From JALOBO01 sp023228225 (GTDB lineage: Bacteria; Bacillota; Clostridia; Christensenellales; UBA1242), in assembly GCA_041663585.1 (NCBI GenBank), contig JBAYMN010000003.1:1-64000 (forward strand): DNA of 64,000 bases, read 5' to 3'. How positions within the stretch are numbered: position 1 is the stretch's first letter; every line of letters begins with the position of its first letter. Positions 24,073-32,889 of the stretch are shown here, piece by piece. Position numbers and translations under genes: made by a program. The notes below the pieces were generated by a model. That model saw only the letters and a list, made by a program, of their open reading frames with translations. It was not told the DNA's origin and made no database searches.

Positions 24073-24957
24073 TTATAACCATTTATTTTTCCATACTTCT
24101 TTTTGCGCTAGATACAATTTTTTATATCTTTCATATCTATTGGTATTAATTTTACCACATTCTACCGCTTTAATTACTTCACAGCCAGCCTCTACCGTAT
24201 GAGTACAACTCCTAAATCGGCATTTGTGACTATAATCCTCAAAATCAGCATAATACAATCTTATATCTTCTGGTTTTAACTCTTTATTCAAATCTAATAG
24301 ACTAAACCCAGGAGTATCAACTATACAAGCACCACTAGACAGCACAAAAATTTCTGAATGTCTTGTAGTGTGTTTTCCGCGCTGACTTTTTTCACTTAAA
24401 CTACCGACAGTTGCTATATCAAAGCCCAGTAAAGCATTTAAAATTGAGGATTTGCCCACCGCAGACTGTCCCGTTAAAATGGTAACAGAACCAAATTCTA
24501 ATAATTTGTTAATTTGAATAATTCCTCTATCAAATTTGCTTAAAGCATTCGTTATAATTATTTTATTAACAGACAAAGTATATTCATCTTTAATAACTTC
24601 AACAAGTTTTTCAGGAAGAATATCCGATTTATTTATGCAAATATAAGGAGTAATTTTATTTTCTATGCAATTAATTATTATTTTATCTATAAGTAAAAAA
24701 TCAACTTGCGGAGTAGCCGCTATCACTATAATAACATTATCAATATTAGAAATTAAAGGTCTGATTAAAATATTTTTTCTATTATTTACAGAATTAATTA
24801 TATATTTATCTTCATTTTCAATTTGACTAAATTCAACATAATCGCCAACGCAAATTCCACGATGTTTCAAATTGCCACGCGCAACAGCAAAAAATAATTT
24901 GTTATTATTTATTATTGTAAATATTCCATTTTCGGTCTTAATTATTTGACCTTTCAT
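24073..24957 (-). CDS. rsgA: Ribosome small-subunit GTPase RsgA
   Basis: The 294-residue protein has an N-terminal OB fold (ending VGDYVEFSQI) and a circularly permuted GTPase: CINKSD (G4) precedes GQSAVGKSSIL (G1) and VDTPGF (G3). The C-terminal zinc site is CRFRSCTHTVEAGC. It checks late maturation of the 30S subunit. AAGGAG precedes the ATG. In most Bacillota prpC and prkC separate it from rlmN; here only a 75-base AT-rich gap does. A possible promoter in that gap is TTACAA-N17-TAATAC. Confidence 0.95.
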   Translation of the reverse strand: MKGQIIKTENGIFTIINNNKLFFAVARGNLKHRGICVGDYVEFSQIENEDKYIINSVNNRKNILIRPLISNIDNVIIVIAATPQVDFLLIDKIIINCIENKITPYICINKSDILPEKLVEVIKDEYTLSVNKIIITNALSKFDRGIIQINKLLEFGSVTILTGQSAVGKSSILNALLGFDIATVGSLSEKSQRGKHTTRHSEIFVLSSGACIVDTPGFSLLDLNKELKPEDIRLYYADFEDYSHKCRFRSCTHTVEAGCEVIKAVECGKINTNRYERYKKLYLAQKEVWKNKWL

Positions 24958-25032
24958 TAGTACTCCTTGTTTTGTATATTGTGTATTATATTAATCAAAT
25001 ACACTTTGTAATGTATTATATGTGGTATAATA

Positions 25033-26070
25033 CTATAAGTTATCGGAAATTACTCGCTTGCGTAATTGACCGCACGCACCTTCTATGTCGGCGCCCATAG
25101 TTCTGCGTAAAGTTGCCGATACTCCCAATTTTATAAGTCCTTTTACAAATTTATATGCTTCGCCTTTCGTTACACTTTCTAAATTGTTTTCTTTTACAGA
25201 ATTTAATCTAATCACATTAATATGACAAATCAAATGTTTACAAATTAAAGCCAATTTACGCATATCTGCAATACTATCATTAATATTTTTAATTAGTACA
25301 TATTCTAGTATAACACGCCTGCCTGTTTTATTTAAATAATATTTTACACTATCCATTAAATCTTTTAAATTGTGTTTGTTTGCTATTGGCATAATTTTTT
25401 TGCGTATTTCATCATCTGCTGCGTGTAACGATATTGTTAGCGTTATGCTAAAACCATCGTCTGCTAACTGTTTTATTTTGTTAGGTAATCCGCAAGTTGA
25501 TACCGAAATGTTACGCTGACTTATATTTAATCCATCAGGACTATTAATCAATTTTAAAAATTTAATTGTATTATCATAATTATAAAGTGGCTCGCCACTA
25601 CCCATCATAACAACATTTGTTATTACGCGTTCAAAATTTTGTCCTGCATCGCGGTTTATTGCTATAACTTCACCTAAAATTTCACCTGCGGTTAAATTTC
25701 GTATAAGTCCGTTTAATCCTGATGCACAAAATACACAGCCCATAGGACAACCTACTTGTGAGGATACACAGAGCGTTTTACCATATTTGTATTGCATTAA
25801 AACCGCTTCTATAATATTTTTGTCCTGTAATTCAAGTATATATTTAACAGTGCCATCTGCTGATACGTATTTTTTATAAATTTTAACTGGTTGTGCAATG
25901 CATTCTTTGGCTAATTTTTTTTTAAGATCATTAGAAATATCCGTTATTTCTGCAAACTCTTTGCCTTTATACAGCGAATCAAATACTTGTTTAGCCCTAA
26001 ACTTTTGATCTGTAAAGCGGACAAGCAATTCGGAAAGTTCATTTAAACTCAAATCTAATAAATTTATCAT
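25033..26070 (-). CDS. rlmN: 23S rRNA/tRNA adenine-C2 methyltransferase
   Basis: The 345-residue radical-SAM enzyme has the cluster motif CPMGCVFCASG near residue 105. GSGEPLYNYDN near 175 and C-terminal RRTMGADIEGACGQLR provide the second catalytic Cys (here in GACGQL). It methylates A2503 of 23S rRNA and A37 of some tRNAs. Its ATG overlaps the rsmB stop (ATGA), so the two are coupled. An 8-bp AT-rich hairpin (25013-25033) overlaps its stop codon. Confidence 0.95.
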   Translation of the reverse strand: MINLLDLSLNELSELLVRFTDQKFRAKQVFDSLYKGKEFAEITDISNDLKKKLAKECIAQPVKIYKKYVSADGTVKYILELQDKNIIEAVLMQYKYGKTLCVSSQVGCPMGCVFCASGLNGLIRNLTAGEILGEVIAINRDAGQNFERVITNVVMMGSGEPLYNYDNTIKFLKLINSPDGLNISQRNISVSTCGLPNKIKQLADDGFSITLTISLHAADDEIRKKIMPIANKHNLKDLMDSVKYYLNKTGRRVILEYVLIKNINDSIADMRKLALICKHLICHINVIRLNSVKENNLESVTKGEAYKFVKGLIKLGVSATLRRTMGADIEGACGQLRKRVISDNL

Positions 26071-27392
26071 AGTTTTCTCAGCCTCGCCATAAAAAAGCCT
26101 TCATCACTATCAATATTAGCAAAAAGTTGTAAATAAGGTTCGCCTCGTATTTCTTTTTTTAAAGATAAATCTTTCACATATAATACCTTTTTAAAAACAC
26201 TAATGTTTTCTGCTTTAAAATCTAAATGCCGGCTTAAAAATGTATCAACAATATCTTCGTTTTCCTGTGGCAAGATTGTACAAGTTGAATACAATAAGCA
26301 ACCACCAGTTTTTACATATTTTGACGCAGTATTCATGATGCTAGCCTGTAAAGCCGTAAGTTCGTCAATACTTTCAGCGTTTCTATTCAATAAAATGTCT
26401 GCTTTTTTGCCTGCGACACCAAGCCCACTACAAGGAACATCAGTTAGAACACAATCAAATTTTTCTTTATAATTTTCATCATATTTAGTAGCATCTTTAA
26501 CCACCGCGAAAACATTTGCGTTCATTCGTTTACAATATGAGTTAATAAGATTTACCCTATGTTCGTAAATATCCCACGCTGTAACGACAGCACCTAATTC
26601 GCTTAAATACACGCTTTTACCACCCGGAGCAGCACAAACATCTAAAACCTTTTCTCCGCTTTTAATGTTAAGCGTATGACACACTGTCATAGAGCCTGCT
26701 GATTGTACTGTATAAAGCGGATTAAAATCTTGATGCTCTTTAATTTGTCGGTAATTAACATAATAACCATTTACATTAGATTTTTCAAAAGGAATATGAT
26801 TAGAATTTAATAACTTTTCAAATTCTAATGCTGTAATTTTAAATTTATTAACGCGTATGTGAGTTTTATGTTCTCCTCTTTCCAAAATTTTTTCTAAAAA
26901 ATCGGTTGGATATGCTTTTAATAATTTTTCTATAATCCATTCGGGATAACTATACTTTGTGCTTAAATGCGTTTGCACGGTTGTGTTTTCATCTTCGGTC
27001 GGAAATAAATATGCGTTTTTATTAGAGCATACTTTTTTCAGTACCGCATTAATAAAGCCTGACATACCTTGTTTGCCAAGTGTTTTTGTTAGTTCGGTAA
27101 TTTCATTGCATACAGCATAATCTGGCACTGAATTTAAAAATAATAAGCAATAAATACCGATTTTAAGCATAATATCCGCTGACAGTTTAGGTTTTTTAAG
27201 TGCTAAAATACTAATAATATTATCAAGTTCAAGATTATGCTGTACAACGCCATAAACAATTTTTGTTATAATTTTACTTTCTTCATCGTTAATATTAAGA
27301 GCATTATTAAGTTCTATTTGCAAATAAGCGCCATCTTTAAGCACTTTAAATAAAATATTATATGCGGTATGAAAATAATTACACTTTTGCAT
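26067..27392 (-). CDS. rsmB: 16S rRNA cytosine-C5 methyltransferase
   Basis: The 441-residue protein has an N-terminal NusB-like domain (about 1-140) and a C-terminal RsmB methyltransferase domain. VCAAPGGKSVYL is the SAM loop, TDVPCSGLG carries one catalytic Cys, and LLYSTCTILPQEN the other. It methylates C967 (E. coli numbering) of 16S rRNA. It overlaps fmt by 14 bases and rlmN by 4, within the conserved def-fmt-rsmB-rlmN cluster. Confidence 0.95.
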   Translation of the reverse strand: MQKCNYFHTAYNILFKVLKDGAYLQIELNNALNINDEESKIITKIVYGVVQHNLELDNIISILALKKPKLSADIMLKIGIYCLLFLNSVPDYAVCNEITELTKTLGKQGMSGFINAVLKKVCSNKNAYLFPTEDENTTVQTHLSTKYSYPEWIIEKLLKAYPTDFLEKILERGEHKTHIRVNKFKITALEFEKLLNSNHIPFEKSNVNGYYVNYRQIKEHQDFNPLYTVQSAGSMTVCHTLNIKSGEKVLDVCAAPGGKSVYLSELGAVVTAWDIYEHRVNLINSYCKRMNANVFAVVKDATKYDENYKEKFDCVLTDVPCSGLGVAGKKADILLNRNAESIDELTALQASIMNTASKYVKTGGCLLYSTCTILPQENEDIVDTFLSRHLDFKAENISVFKKVLYVKDLSLKKEIRGEPYLQLFANIDSDEGFFMARLRKL

Positions 27393-28341
27393 TTACTGCA
27401 CCCAACATTTCACCAGCATTTATTTTATGCCCAAGTAAATATTGTTCCGAAAGCATTTTCTTACCGTTTTGCACTTGAATTTGTTTAAGTTTTACTATCT
27501 TACCATCTCCGCACTTAACAAAAAGCCCTTGTTTAAAATTAGCAAGTATAATCTGCCCGTTTAAAGCGGTAACAAACTTGTCAAAATTTAAATTAGCACA
27601 TTCTGCTTTAAATACTTTAAGTATACCGCCATTTAAAATTGTAAATGCAGTAGGAAAAGGATTCATTCCGCGCACAAAGTTTACAACATCTACTGCACTC
27701 AAATTAAAGTCAATTTGAGCATCTTCTTTTTTAATCATAGGAAAATAAGACATTTCTTCATGATTTTGCGAAACATATTTTACTGTGCAATTTTCAATTT
27801 GTGACAGTGCGTTTAAAAGTAGTTCCGGGGCAAAATTGCTAAGTTTATTATAAAGTTCGCCTGCGGTTTCGATATCACCGACTGGCAGTTCTTTTTGCAG
27901 TATTATGTCGCCAGTATCTACACCAAGTTCGGTTTTCATAATTGTAATCCCACTAACTTTTTCGCCTTTAATAACCGCCCATTGAATTGGTGCAGCACCC
28001 CTAAACTTTGGCAGTAGCGAAGCATGTACATTAATAATACCAAATTTTGCAATATCTAAAATACACTGTCTTAAAATTTGTCCATAAGCGGCAGTTATCA
28101 TAATATCTGGCTGTAAATTAGTTAAATCTTGCGTGCCTTCTTTTGATATTCTAGCATATTGTAGTACCGGAATATTATTTTCTAACGCTACTTTTTTTAT
28201 AGGAGAAAATTCTATTTTTTTATTGCGTCCAGATGGCTTGTCCGGCTGTGTTACAACCGCTACTACTTTATGTTTAGAATTTATAAGTGCTTTAAGGCAA
28301 GGTACACCAAAATCCGGAGTTCCTAAAAATACTATTTTCAT
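27379..28341 (-). CDS. fmt: Methionyl-tRNA formyltransferase
   Basis: The 320-residue enzyme formylates initiator Met-tRNA. MKIVFLGTPDFGVPCL opens the Rossmann domain. NVHASLLPKFRGAAPIQWA and GVDTGDII are the formyl-transfer motifs, with catalytic Asn, His and Asp. The C-terminal OB domain starts near 210. The start overlaps the def stop by four bases (ATGA). Confidence 0.96.
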   Translation of the reverse strand: MKIVFLGTPDFGVPCLKALINSKHKVVAVVTQPDKPSGRNKKIEFSPIKKVALENNIPVLQYARISKEGTQDLTNLQPDIMITAAYGQILRQCILDIAKFGIINVHASLLPKFRGAAPIQWAVIKGEKVSGITIMKTELGVDTGDIILQKELPVGDIETAGELYNKLSNFAPELLLNALSQIENCTVKYVSQNHEEMSYFPMIKKEDAQIDFNLSAVDVVNFVRGMNPFPTAFTILNGGILKVFKAECANLNFDKFVTALNGQIILANFKQGLFVKCGDGKIVKLKQIQVQNGKKMLSEQYLLGHKINAGEMLGAVNAKV

Positions 28342-28790
28342 TCTTTCGCCTCTTTCGTCATTTTATCAACAAACAATATACCGTTAAGATGGTCAATTTC
28401 ATGACATATGGCACGAGCAAGCATTTCGTATGCAGTTAACTCATAAAAAATACCATTGCGGTCTTGCGCTCTAACAACAACCTTTTTAGGTCTATCAACA
28501 TATCCATATTTGCCGGGAAAACTCAAACAACCTTCTACACCATTAATATTGCCCGATGTTTTTAAAATTTCGGGATTAACTAATTCCAAATATTGCCCGT
28601 CTGCCTCTACAATAGCCACTCTTTTATTAATTCCAACTTGCGGAGCAGCAAGACCTGCACCATCATTATGTTGCATAGTATCTTTCATATCATCTATAAG
28701 TTGTTTAAGCCCATCATCAAATATTGTAGCAGGTCTGCAAACTATTCTTAAAATTGGATCATTAGATAGCAAAATTTTACGAGTTGCCAA
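28338..28790 (-). CDS. def: Peptide deformylase
   Basis: The 150-residue metalloenzyme removes the formyl group from new proteins. All three motifs are present: GAGLAAPQVG, EGCLSFPG with the metal-binding Cys, and CHEIDHLNG with two His and the catalytic Glu. The start is TTG at 28790, seven bases after GGAG. An ATG in another frame lies between. It is coupled to fmt. Confidence 0.96.
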   Translation of the reverse strand: MATRKILLSNDPILRIVCRPATIFDDGLKQLIDDMKDTMQHNDGAGLAAPQVGINKRVAIVEADGQYLELVNPEILKTSGNINGVEGCLSFPGKYGYVDRPKKVVVRAQDRNGIFYELTAYEMLARAICHEIDHLNGILFVDKMTKEAKE

Positions 28791-28873
28791 TTCATATCTC
28801 CTTTAATTAATATCTAAATAATTGTATAATAAATTTTTAATTTTGTCTATTTTAATTATTGTTTATTTTATTA

Positions 28874-31090
28874 TTAAGACAAACTTTGTGGATTTATTTC
28901 CACAAAAATATTCATATCTGATACTTTTACTCTATTCGCAATTTTATAAACCAAATCTGTAACTTCAATTTGTCGTTCAGGTTTTATTCGCATAAGTATT
29001 TGATATCTATATTTTTTTTCTATACGAGTAAGTGGCGATTTCATTGCTTCCATATAAATAAATTCTTTTTCATAATCCTTTTTAACTTGATTTAGCATAT
29101 TTTTTGCTTCCATAGTTTTTTGTCTTGCCAAATCTTCGTTTTCAGAAGAAATTAATACTCTTATTATGCGTGAAAAAGGCGGAAACGCGGTAACTTCACG
29201 CATATTTATTTCCTTATCAAAGAAATGCTTGTAGTCATAATTCGCCACAAATTTATACACATAATGTCTTGGCGAATAAGTTTGTAGAATAACCTTTCCC
29301 ACCTTTTCATCACGACCTGCGCGTCCAGAAACCTGTGTAATAAGTTGAAAGGTGCGTTCTGTGCTTCTATAATCGGTAAAATGCAGGCTTAAATCCGCAT
29401 CAATAATACCAACAACTGTTACATTTTTAAAATCGTGTCCTTTTGCAATCATTTGTGTACCAACGAGTATTGCGGGCTTAGTATTAGCAAATGCCGACAA
29501 AATTTGAAAATGTGCATTTTTGCTTTGCGTAGTGTCGTTATCCATTCTAAATATTTTAACATTAGGAAAAAGTTCTTTAAGTTCCTTTGCTACTCTTTGT
29601 GTGCCTATTGCACCTTGCCTGATATGACTACTGCCACACTGTGGACAAATATCTAGCATTTTATATCGGCGACTGCAATAATGGCACTTTAATTGTTCTT
29701 CGGATTTATGGTAAACAAGCGACACATCGCAATCTTCACATTTTGCAACATAACCACATTCAATGCAACGTACAAATGATGCAAAACCACGTCTATTTAT
29801 AAATATCATTGCTTGGTTATTATTTTTAATGCACTCAGTTAATTCTTTAATTAGTGCAACAGAAAAAATGCCGTTGTTACCCGCACGCATTTCGGACATC
29901 ATATCAACAATTTGAATTGCGGGCATACTATGCTTATTAATCCTTAATGGCAATTCAAGCAAATTATATTGACCATTTTTTGTCTTATAATAACTGTCAA
30001 CCGATGGTGTAGCACTGCCTAAAAGAATCGGACAGGCGTTGTATTTAGCCCTAAAAGTTGCAATATCATGCGTAAAATAACGCGGATTGCTTTCGCTAGC
30101 ATATGTAGATTCGTGTTCTTCATCAATAATAATTAAACCAATATTATTTAGCGGTGCAAAAACTGCCGAGCGAGCCCCGATTGCAATTTTGGCCTGCCCA
30201 TTTAAAAGTCTATTCCATTCATCGTAGCGTTCGCCATCTGATAGCCCACTATGAAGTATTGCCACGGAATCACCAAACCTAGTTTTAAATCTATTAAATA
30301 ATAGCGGGGTGAGTGAAATTTCGGGAACAAGCATAATTGCAGTCTTTCCACATTCAATAAAATGCTGTATACATCTTATGTATATTTCGGTTTTACCACT
30401 ACCTGTAACCCCGTGCAATAAATATGTATTATGCTCAGTATCATTTGTTATTTTATCAACAACCGCTTGTTGCATATCGGTAAGTTTTATATTTTGCTTT
30501 TCCGCTTCTATTTCTGATGAATACGGAGTGCGATTAACACAAATTTCACGGGATATAAGTACTTTCATATTTAAAAATTTTTTAACAGCGGACAGCGAAA
30601 AATTAGCATTTAAATATGTGATATCAGATTCGCAATTTGGCTGAATTAATAAGTATTTTAACAAACTTATTTGAGAAATTGCATTTTTGCGTAAAGAATT
30701 AACCACTTCATCAATATTTATACCTGAATTAATGGTTACAATTGTTTTTTTCAATTGTTTTACTTGTCCGCCACGCATTTTTGCGGGAATAAATAGCCTA
30801 AGAACATCTACTTTTCGTAAATTATACTCATTTGTCATAAATTCCATAAGTGCAAGCATTTCTTCGGAAATGACTGCGGTATTATCTAATATTTTGATTA
30901 TAGATTTGAGTTTTTCTTTTTTAACTTCACTTGTATCAGTAATGTTTATGACATAGCCTTCAATGGTTCGAGGACCAAAACTTACAAGTACTCGCATGCC
31001 CTTTTGCACAAAAAATCCATCTTCAATTTTGTAATCAAAGATTTTATCAACCTCACTATTAGCAATATCTACAATGACTTGTGCAATCAT
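28874..31090 (-). CDS. priA: Primosomal replication-restart helicase PriA
   Basis: The 738-residue protein has an N-terminal DNA-binding domain and a superfamily 2 helicase core. GVTGSGKTEIYI is Walker A, IIDEEHEST is motif II, and GSATPSVDSYY is motif III. Paired CxxC zinc sites lie between the helicase lobes (CIECGYVAKCEDCDVSL, CHYCSRRYKMLDICPQCGS). It restarts collapsed replication forks. GAGGGG is close before the ATG. It is preceded by a terminator-like stem after rpoZ. The usual coaBC between rpoZ and priA is missing. Confidence 0.96.
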   Translation of the reverse strand: MIAQVIVDIANSEVDKIFDYKIEDGFFVQKGMRVLVSFGPRTIEGYVINITDTSEVKKEKLKSIIKILDNTAVISEEMLALMEFMTNEYNLRKVDVLRLFIPAKMRGGQVKQLKKTIVTINSGINIDEVVNSLRKNAISQISLLKYLLIQPNCESDITYLNANFSLSAVKKFLNMKVLISREICVNRTPYSSEIEAEKQNIKLTDMQQAVVDKITNDTEHNTYLLHGVTGSGKTEIYIRCIQHFIECGKTAIMLVPEISLTPLLFNRFKTRFGDSVAILHSGLSDGERYDEWNRLLNGQAKIAIGARSAVFAPLNNIGLIIIDEEHESTYASESNPRYFTHDIATFRAKYNACPILLGSATPSVDSYYKTKNGQYNLLELPLRINKHSMPAIQIVDMMSEMRAGNNGIFSVALIKELTECIKNNNQAMIFINRRGFASFVRCIECGYVAKCEDCDVSLVYHKSEEQLKCHYCSRRYKMLDICPQCGSSHIRQGAIGTQRVAKELKELFPNVKIFRMDNDTTQSKNAHFQILSAFANTKPAILVGTQMIAKGHDFKNVTVVGIIDADLSLHFTDYRSTERTFQLITQVSGRAGRDEKVGKVILQTYSPRHYVYKFVANYDYKHFFDKEINMREVTAFPPFSRIIRVLISSENEDLARQKTMEAKNMLNQVKKDYEKEFIYMEAMKSPLTRIEKKYRYQILMRIKPERQIEVTDLVYKIANRVKVSDMNIFVEINPQSLS

Positions 31091-31103
31091 AACCCCTCTT
31101 AAT

Positions 31104-31146
31104 AAAAAAATCTATTACTGTAAGGTCACCACCTGTTTGTAATAGA
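31104..31146 (-). terminator. Terminator or attenuator between rpoZ and priA
   Basis: On the minus strand TCTATTAC and GTAATAGA pair (outer stem 31146-31139 with 31118-31111), AGGT and ACCT pair inside, and seven T follow (31110-31104). It may end part of the rpoZ transcripts and lower expression of priA and later genes. Confidence 0.6.
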
Positions 31147-31167
31147 ATTTTTGGTTATTTAAATAAA

Positions 31168-31362
31168 TTATTCCTCAACAATTACAACTTTATCTTTATA
31201 AACTTCATCGGCGGCAATAGATATTTCTTTTAATTCGGAATTTAAAAGCATTTCAGGCATATTTTTTTGAATTTCTTTTGCCCTTTTTGCCACAATACAT
31301 ACAAGTTTATAACGGTTTCCTAGTTTGTCGATCAGTTTATCAATGGGCGGATATATCATCAT
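31168..31362 (-). CDS. rpoZ: RNA polymerase omega subunit
   Basis: The 64-residue protein MMIYPPIDKLIDKLGNRYKL continues VCIVAKRAKEI, the typical omega pattern (P..D.L......KY.LV...AKRAR.I). It helps assemble the beta' subunit. AGAAGG is upstream, with two possible ATG codons in a row. It leads the priA-def-fmt cluster and has its own sigma-A promoter. The usual gmk before it is absent. Confidence 0.9.
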   Translation of the reverse strand: MMIYPPIDKLIDKLGNRYKLVCIVAKRAKEIQKNMPEMLLNSELKEISIAADEVYKDKVVIVEE

Positions 31363-31398
31363 AAAAATTATACCTTCTTTTATTCTATAAACTAAACA

Positions 31399-31427
31399 AG
31401 TATACTACACACAAATACAATTTGCAA
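31399..31427 (-). promoter_or_regulatory. Sigma-A promoter of rpoZ
   Basis: On the minus strand TTGCAA (31427-31422), a 17-base spacer and TATACT (31404-31399), about 37 bases before the start. Confidence 0.65.
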
Positions 31428-31460
31428 GAGTTTTGTAGCCCTTTAAGCGCTTTAACTAAA

Positions 31461-32888
31461 TTAAATATTTATAAGTTTAATAACAAGTTCATTTACTATT
31501 TGTGGATTAGCCTTTCCTTTGGTTGCTTTCATAATTTGTCCTACAAAAAATGCAAGTGCTTTTGATTTACCCGCTTTAAACTCCTCTACTGCTTGCGGAT
31601 TTTGTGCTATAATTTCTCTTACAATTTTTTCAATTTCGGCCATGTCATTTACTTGCATAAGTCCCATACGGACAACTGCTTTCTCTGGGTCTTCATCTGT
31701 TTTCCAAATTTCTTCAAGTACAGTTTTAGCGACTGTAACATTAACTTTTCCATCAGAAACCATTTTTAATAGGTCGGTGAGTTTCTTTGGATTAACGGGA
31801 ATGTTTTTAAGCGATTGATTTTGACCTTTTATAAGTCTTAAAATGTCGCTCATAATAAAATTGCTTATTTCTTTTGGCTTGTTATATAATGCCAAACAAT
31901 CTTCAAAATATTCGGCAGTTTCACGTTCGGAAGCAATTAGTGTTGCATCATAAATCGGCAAATTGTATTCTGTTACATATTGCTTAATACGCTGTTCGGG
32001 TAATCTTGGCAATTTGGCCATAATGCTTTGCACATATTCTGGCGTGACGGTAATTGGCAACAAATCAGGGTCCGGAAAATACCGGTAACTTTGTGATTCC
32101 TCTTTGTTACGCATAGCAAAACTTTGCATTTTTTCATCACTCCAACGACGCGTTTCTTGAATAACTTTTCCGCCTTTTTCAAGTATATCAGTTTGTCTTT
32201 TAACTTCATATTCTATTCCGGCAAACACTGATCTAAACGAACTTATATTTTTTAGTTCTGTACGAGTACCATAAACGCTAGAACCTTCGGGCATTAACGA
32301 TACATTAACATCGCAACGCATTGCCCCTTGTTCCATTTTGCCAGTAGATATGCCTAAATAAACTAGTATTTGTCTAATTTTTTCTAACAGTGCAACTGCT
32401 TCTTGCGCCGAACGCAAATCCGGCTCGGTAACCATTTCTATAAGTGGAACACTGCAACGGTTAAAATCAATTAAACTTCCTTTGTTTTCGCTGTGTATAA
32501 GTTTACCGGCATCTTCCTCAACATGAATTCTATTAAGACGAATAATTTTTGTAACACCATTTAATTCTAATTCAATATGTCCGCCTATGCAAAGTGGATA
32601 CTCTAATTGTGAAATCTGATAAGCCTTAGGTAAATCAGGATAAAAATAATTTTTGCGCTCAAAAACCGAATATTTTGAAATTTTTGAGCCCATAGAAAGC
32701 CCTGCTTTGATTGCATATTCATAAACTTTACTGTTAAGAACTGGTAAAGCACCTGGAAGTCCAGTGCATACTGGACAGCAATTTGTATTAGGTGAAAAGC
32801 CAAAACCATTTTTGCACGAACAAAACACTTTTGATTCTGTACATAATTCAGCGTGTATTTCTAGTCCTATAACGGTTTGGTATTTCAT
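31461..32888 (-). CDS. gatB: Aspartyl/glutamyl-tRNA amidotransferase subunit B
   Basis: The start is ATG 32888 (MKYQTVIGLEIHAEL), one base after the gatA stop. GGGAGGG lies about eight bases upstream. The frame extends 11 codons further into gatA without a ribosome site. GatB binds mischarged Glu-tRNA(Gln) or Asp-tRNA(Asn) and activates it. FCSCKNGFGFSPNTNCCPVC near residue 20 includes the zinc Cys, and the YqeY-like tail domain spans about 330-475. The enzyme makes Gln-tRNA or Asn-tRNA in bacteria that lack the direct synthetase. Confidence 0.95.
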   Translation of the reverse strand: MKYQTVIGLEIHAELCTESKVFCSCKNGFGFSPNTNCCPVCTGLPGALPVLNSKVYEYAIKAGLSMGSKISKYSVFERKNYFYPDLPKAYQISQLEYPLCIGGHIELELNGVTKIIRLNRIHVEEDAGKLIHSENKGSLIDFNRCSVPLIEMVTEPDLRSAQEAVALLEKIRQILVYLGISTGKMEQGAMRCDVNVSLMPEGSSVYGTRTELKNISSFRSVFAGIEYEVKRQTDILEKGGKVIQETRRWSDEKMQSFAMRNKEESQSYRYFPDPDLLPITVTPEYVQSIMAKLPRLPEQRIKQYVTEYNLPIYDATLIASERETAEYFEDCLALYNKPKEISNFIMSDILRLIKGQNQSLKNIPVNPKKLTDLLKMVSDGKVNVTVAKTVLEEIWKTDEDPEKAVVRMGLMQVNDMAEIEKIVREIIAQNPQAVEEFKAGKSKALAFFVGQIMKATKGKANPQIVNELVIKLINI

Positions 32889-32889
32889 A

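Noticed and set aside
24969..25033. Repeated TATAATAC hairpins near 23315, 24980 and 25013 as a repeat family
   Set aside because: They are short, almost only A/T and differ in loop and length; in DNA this AT-rich they can arise by chance or as weak terminators.
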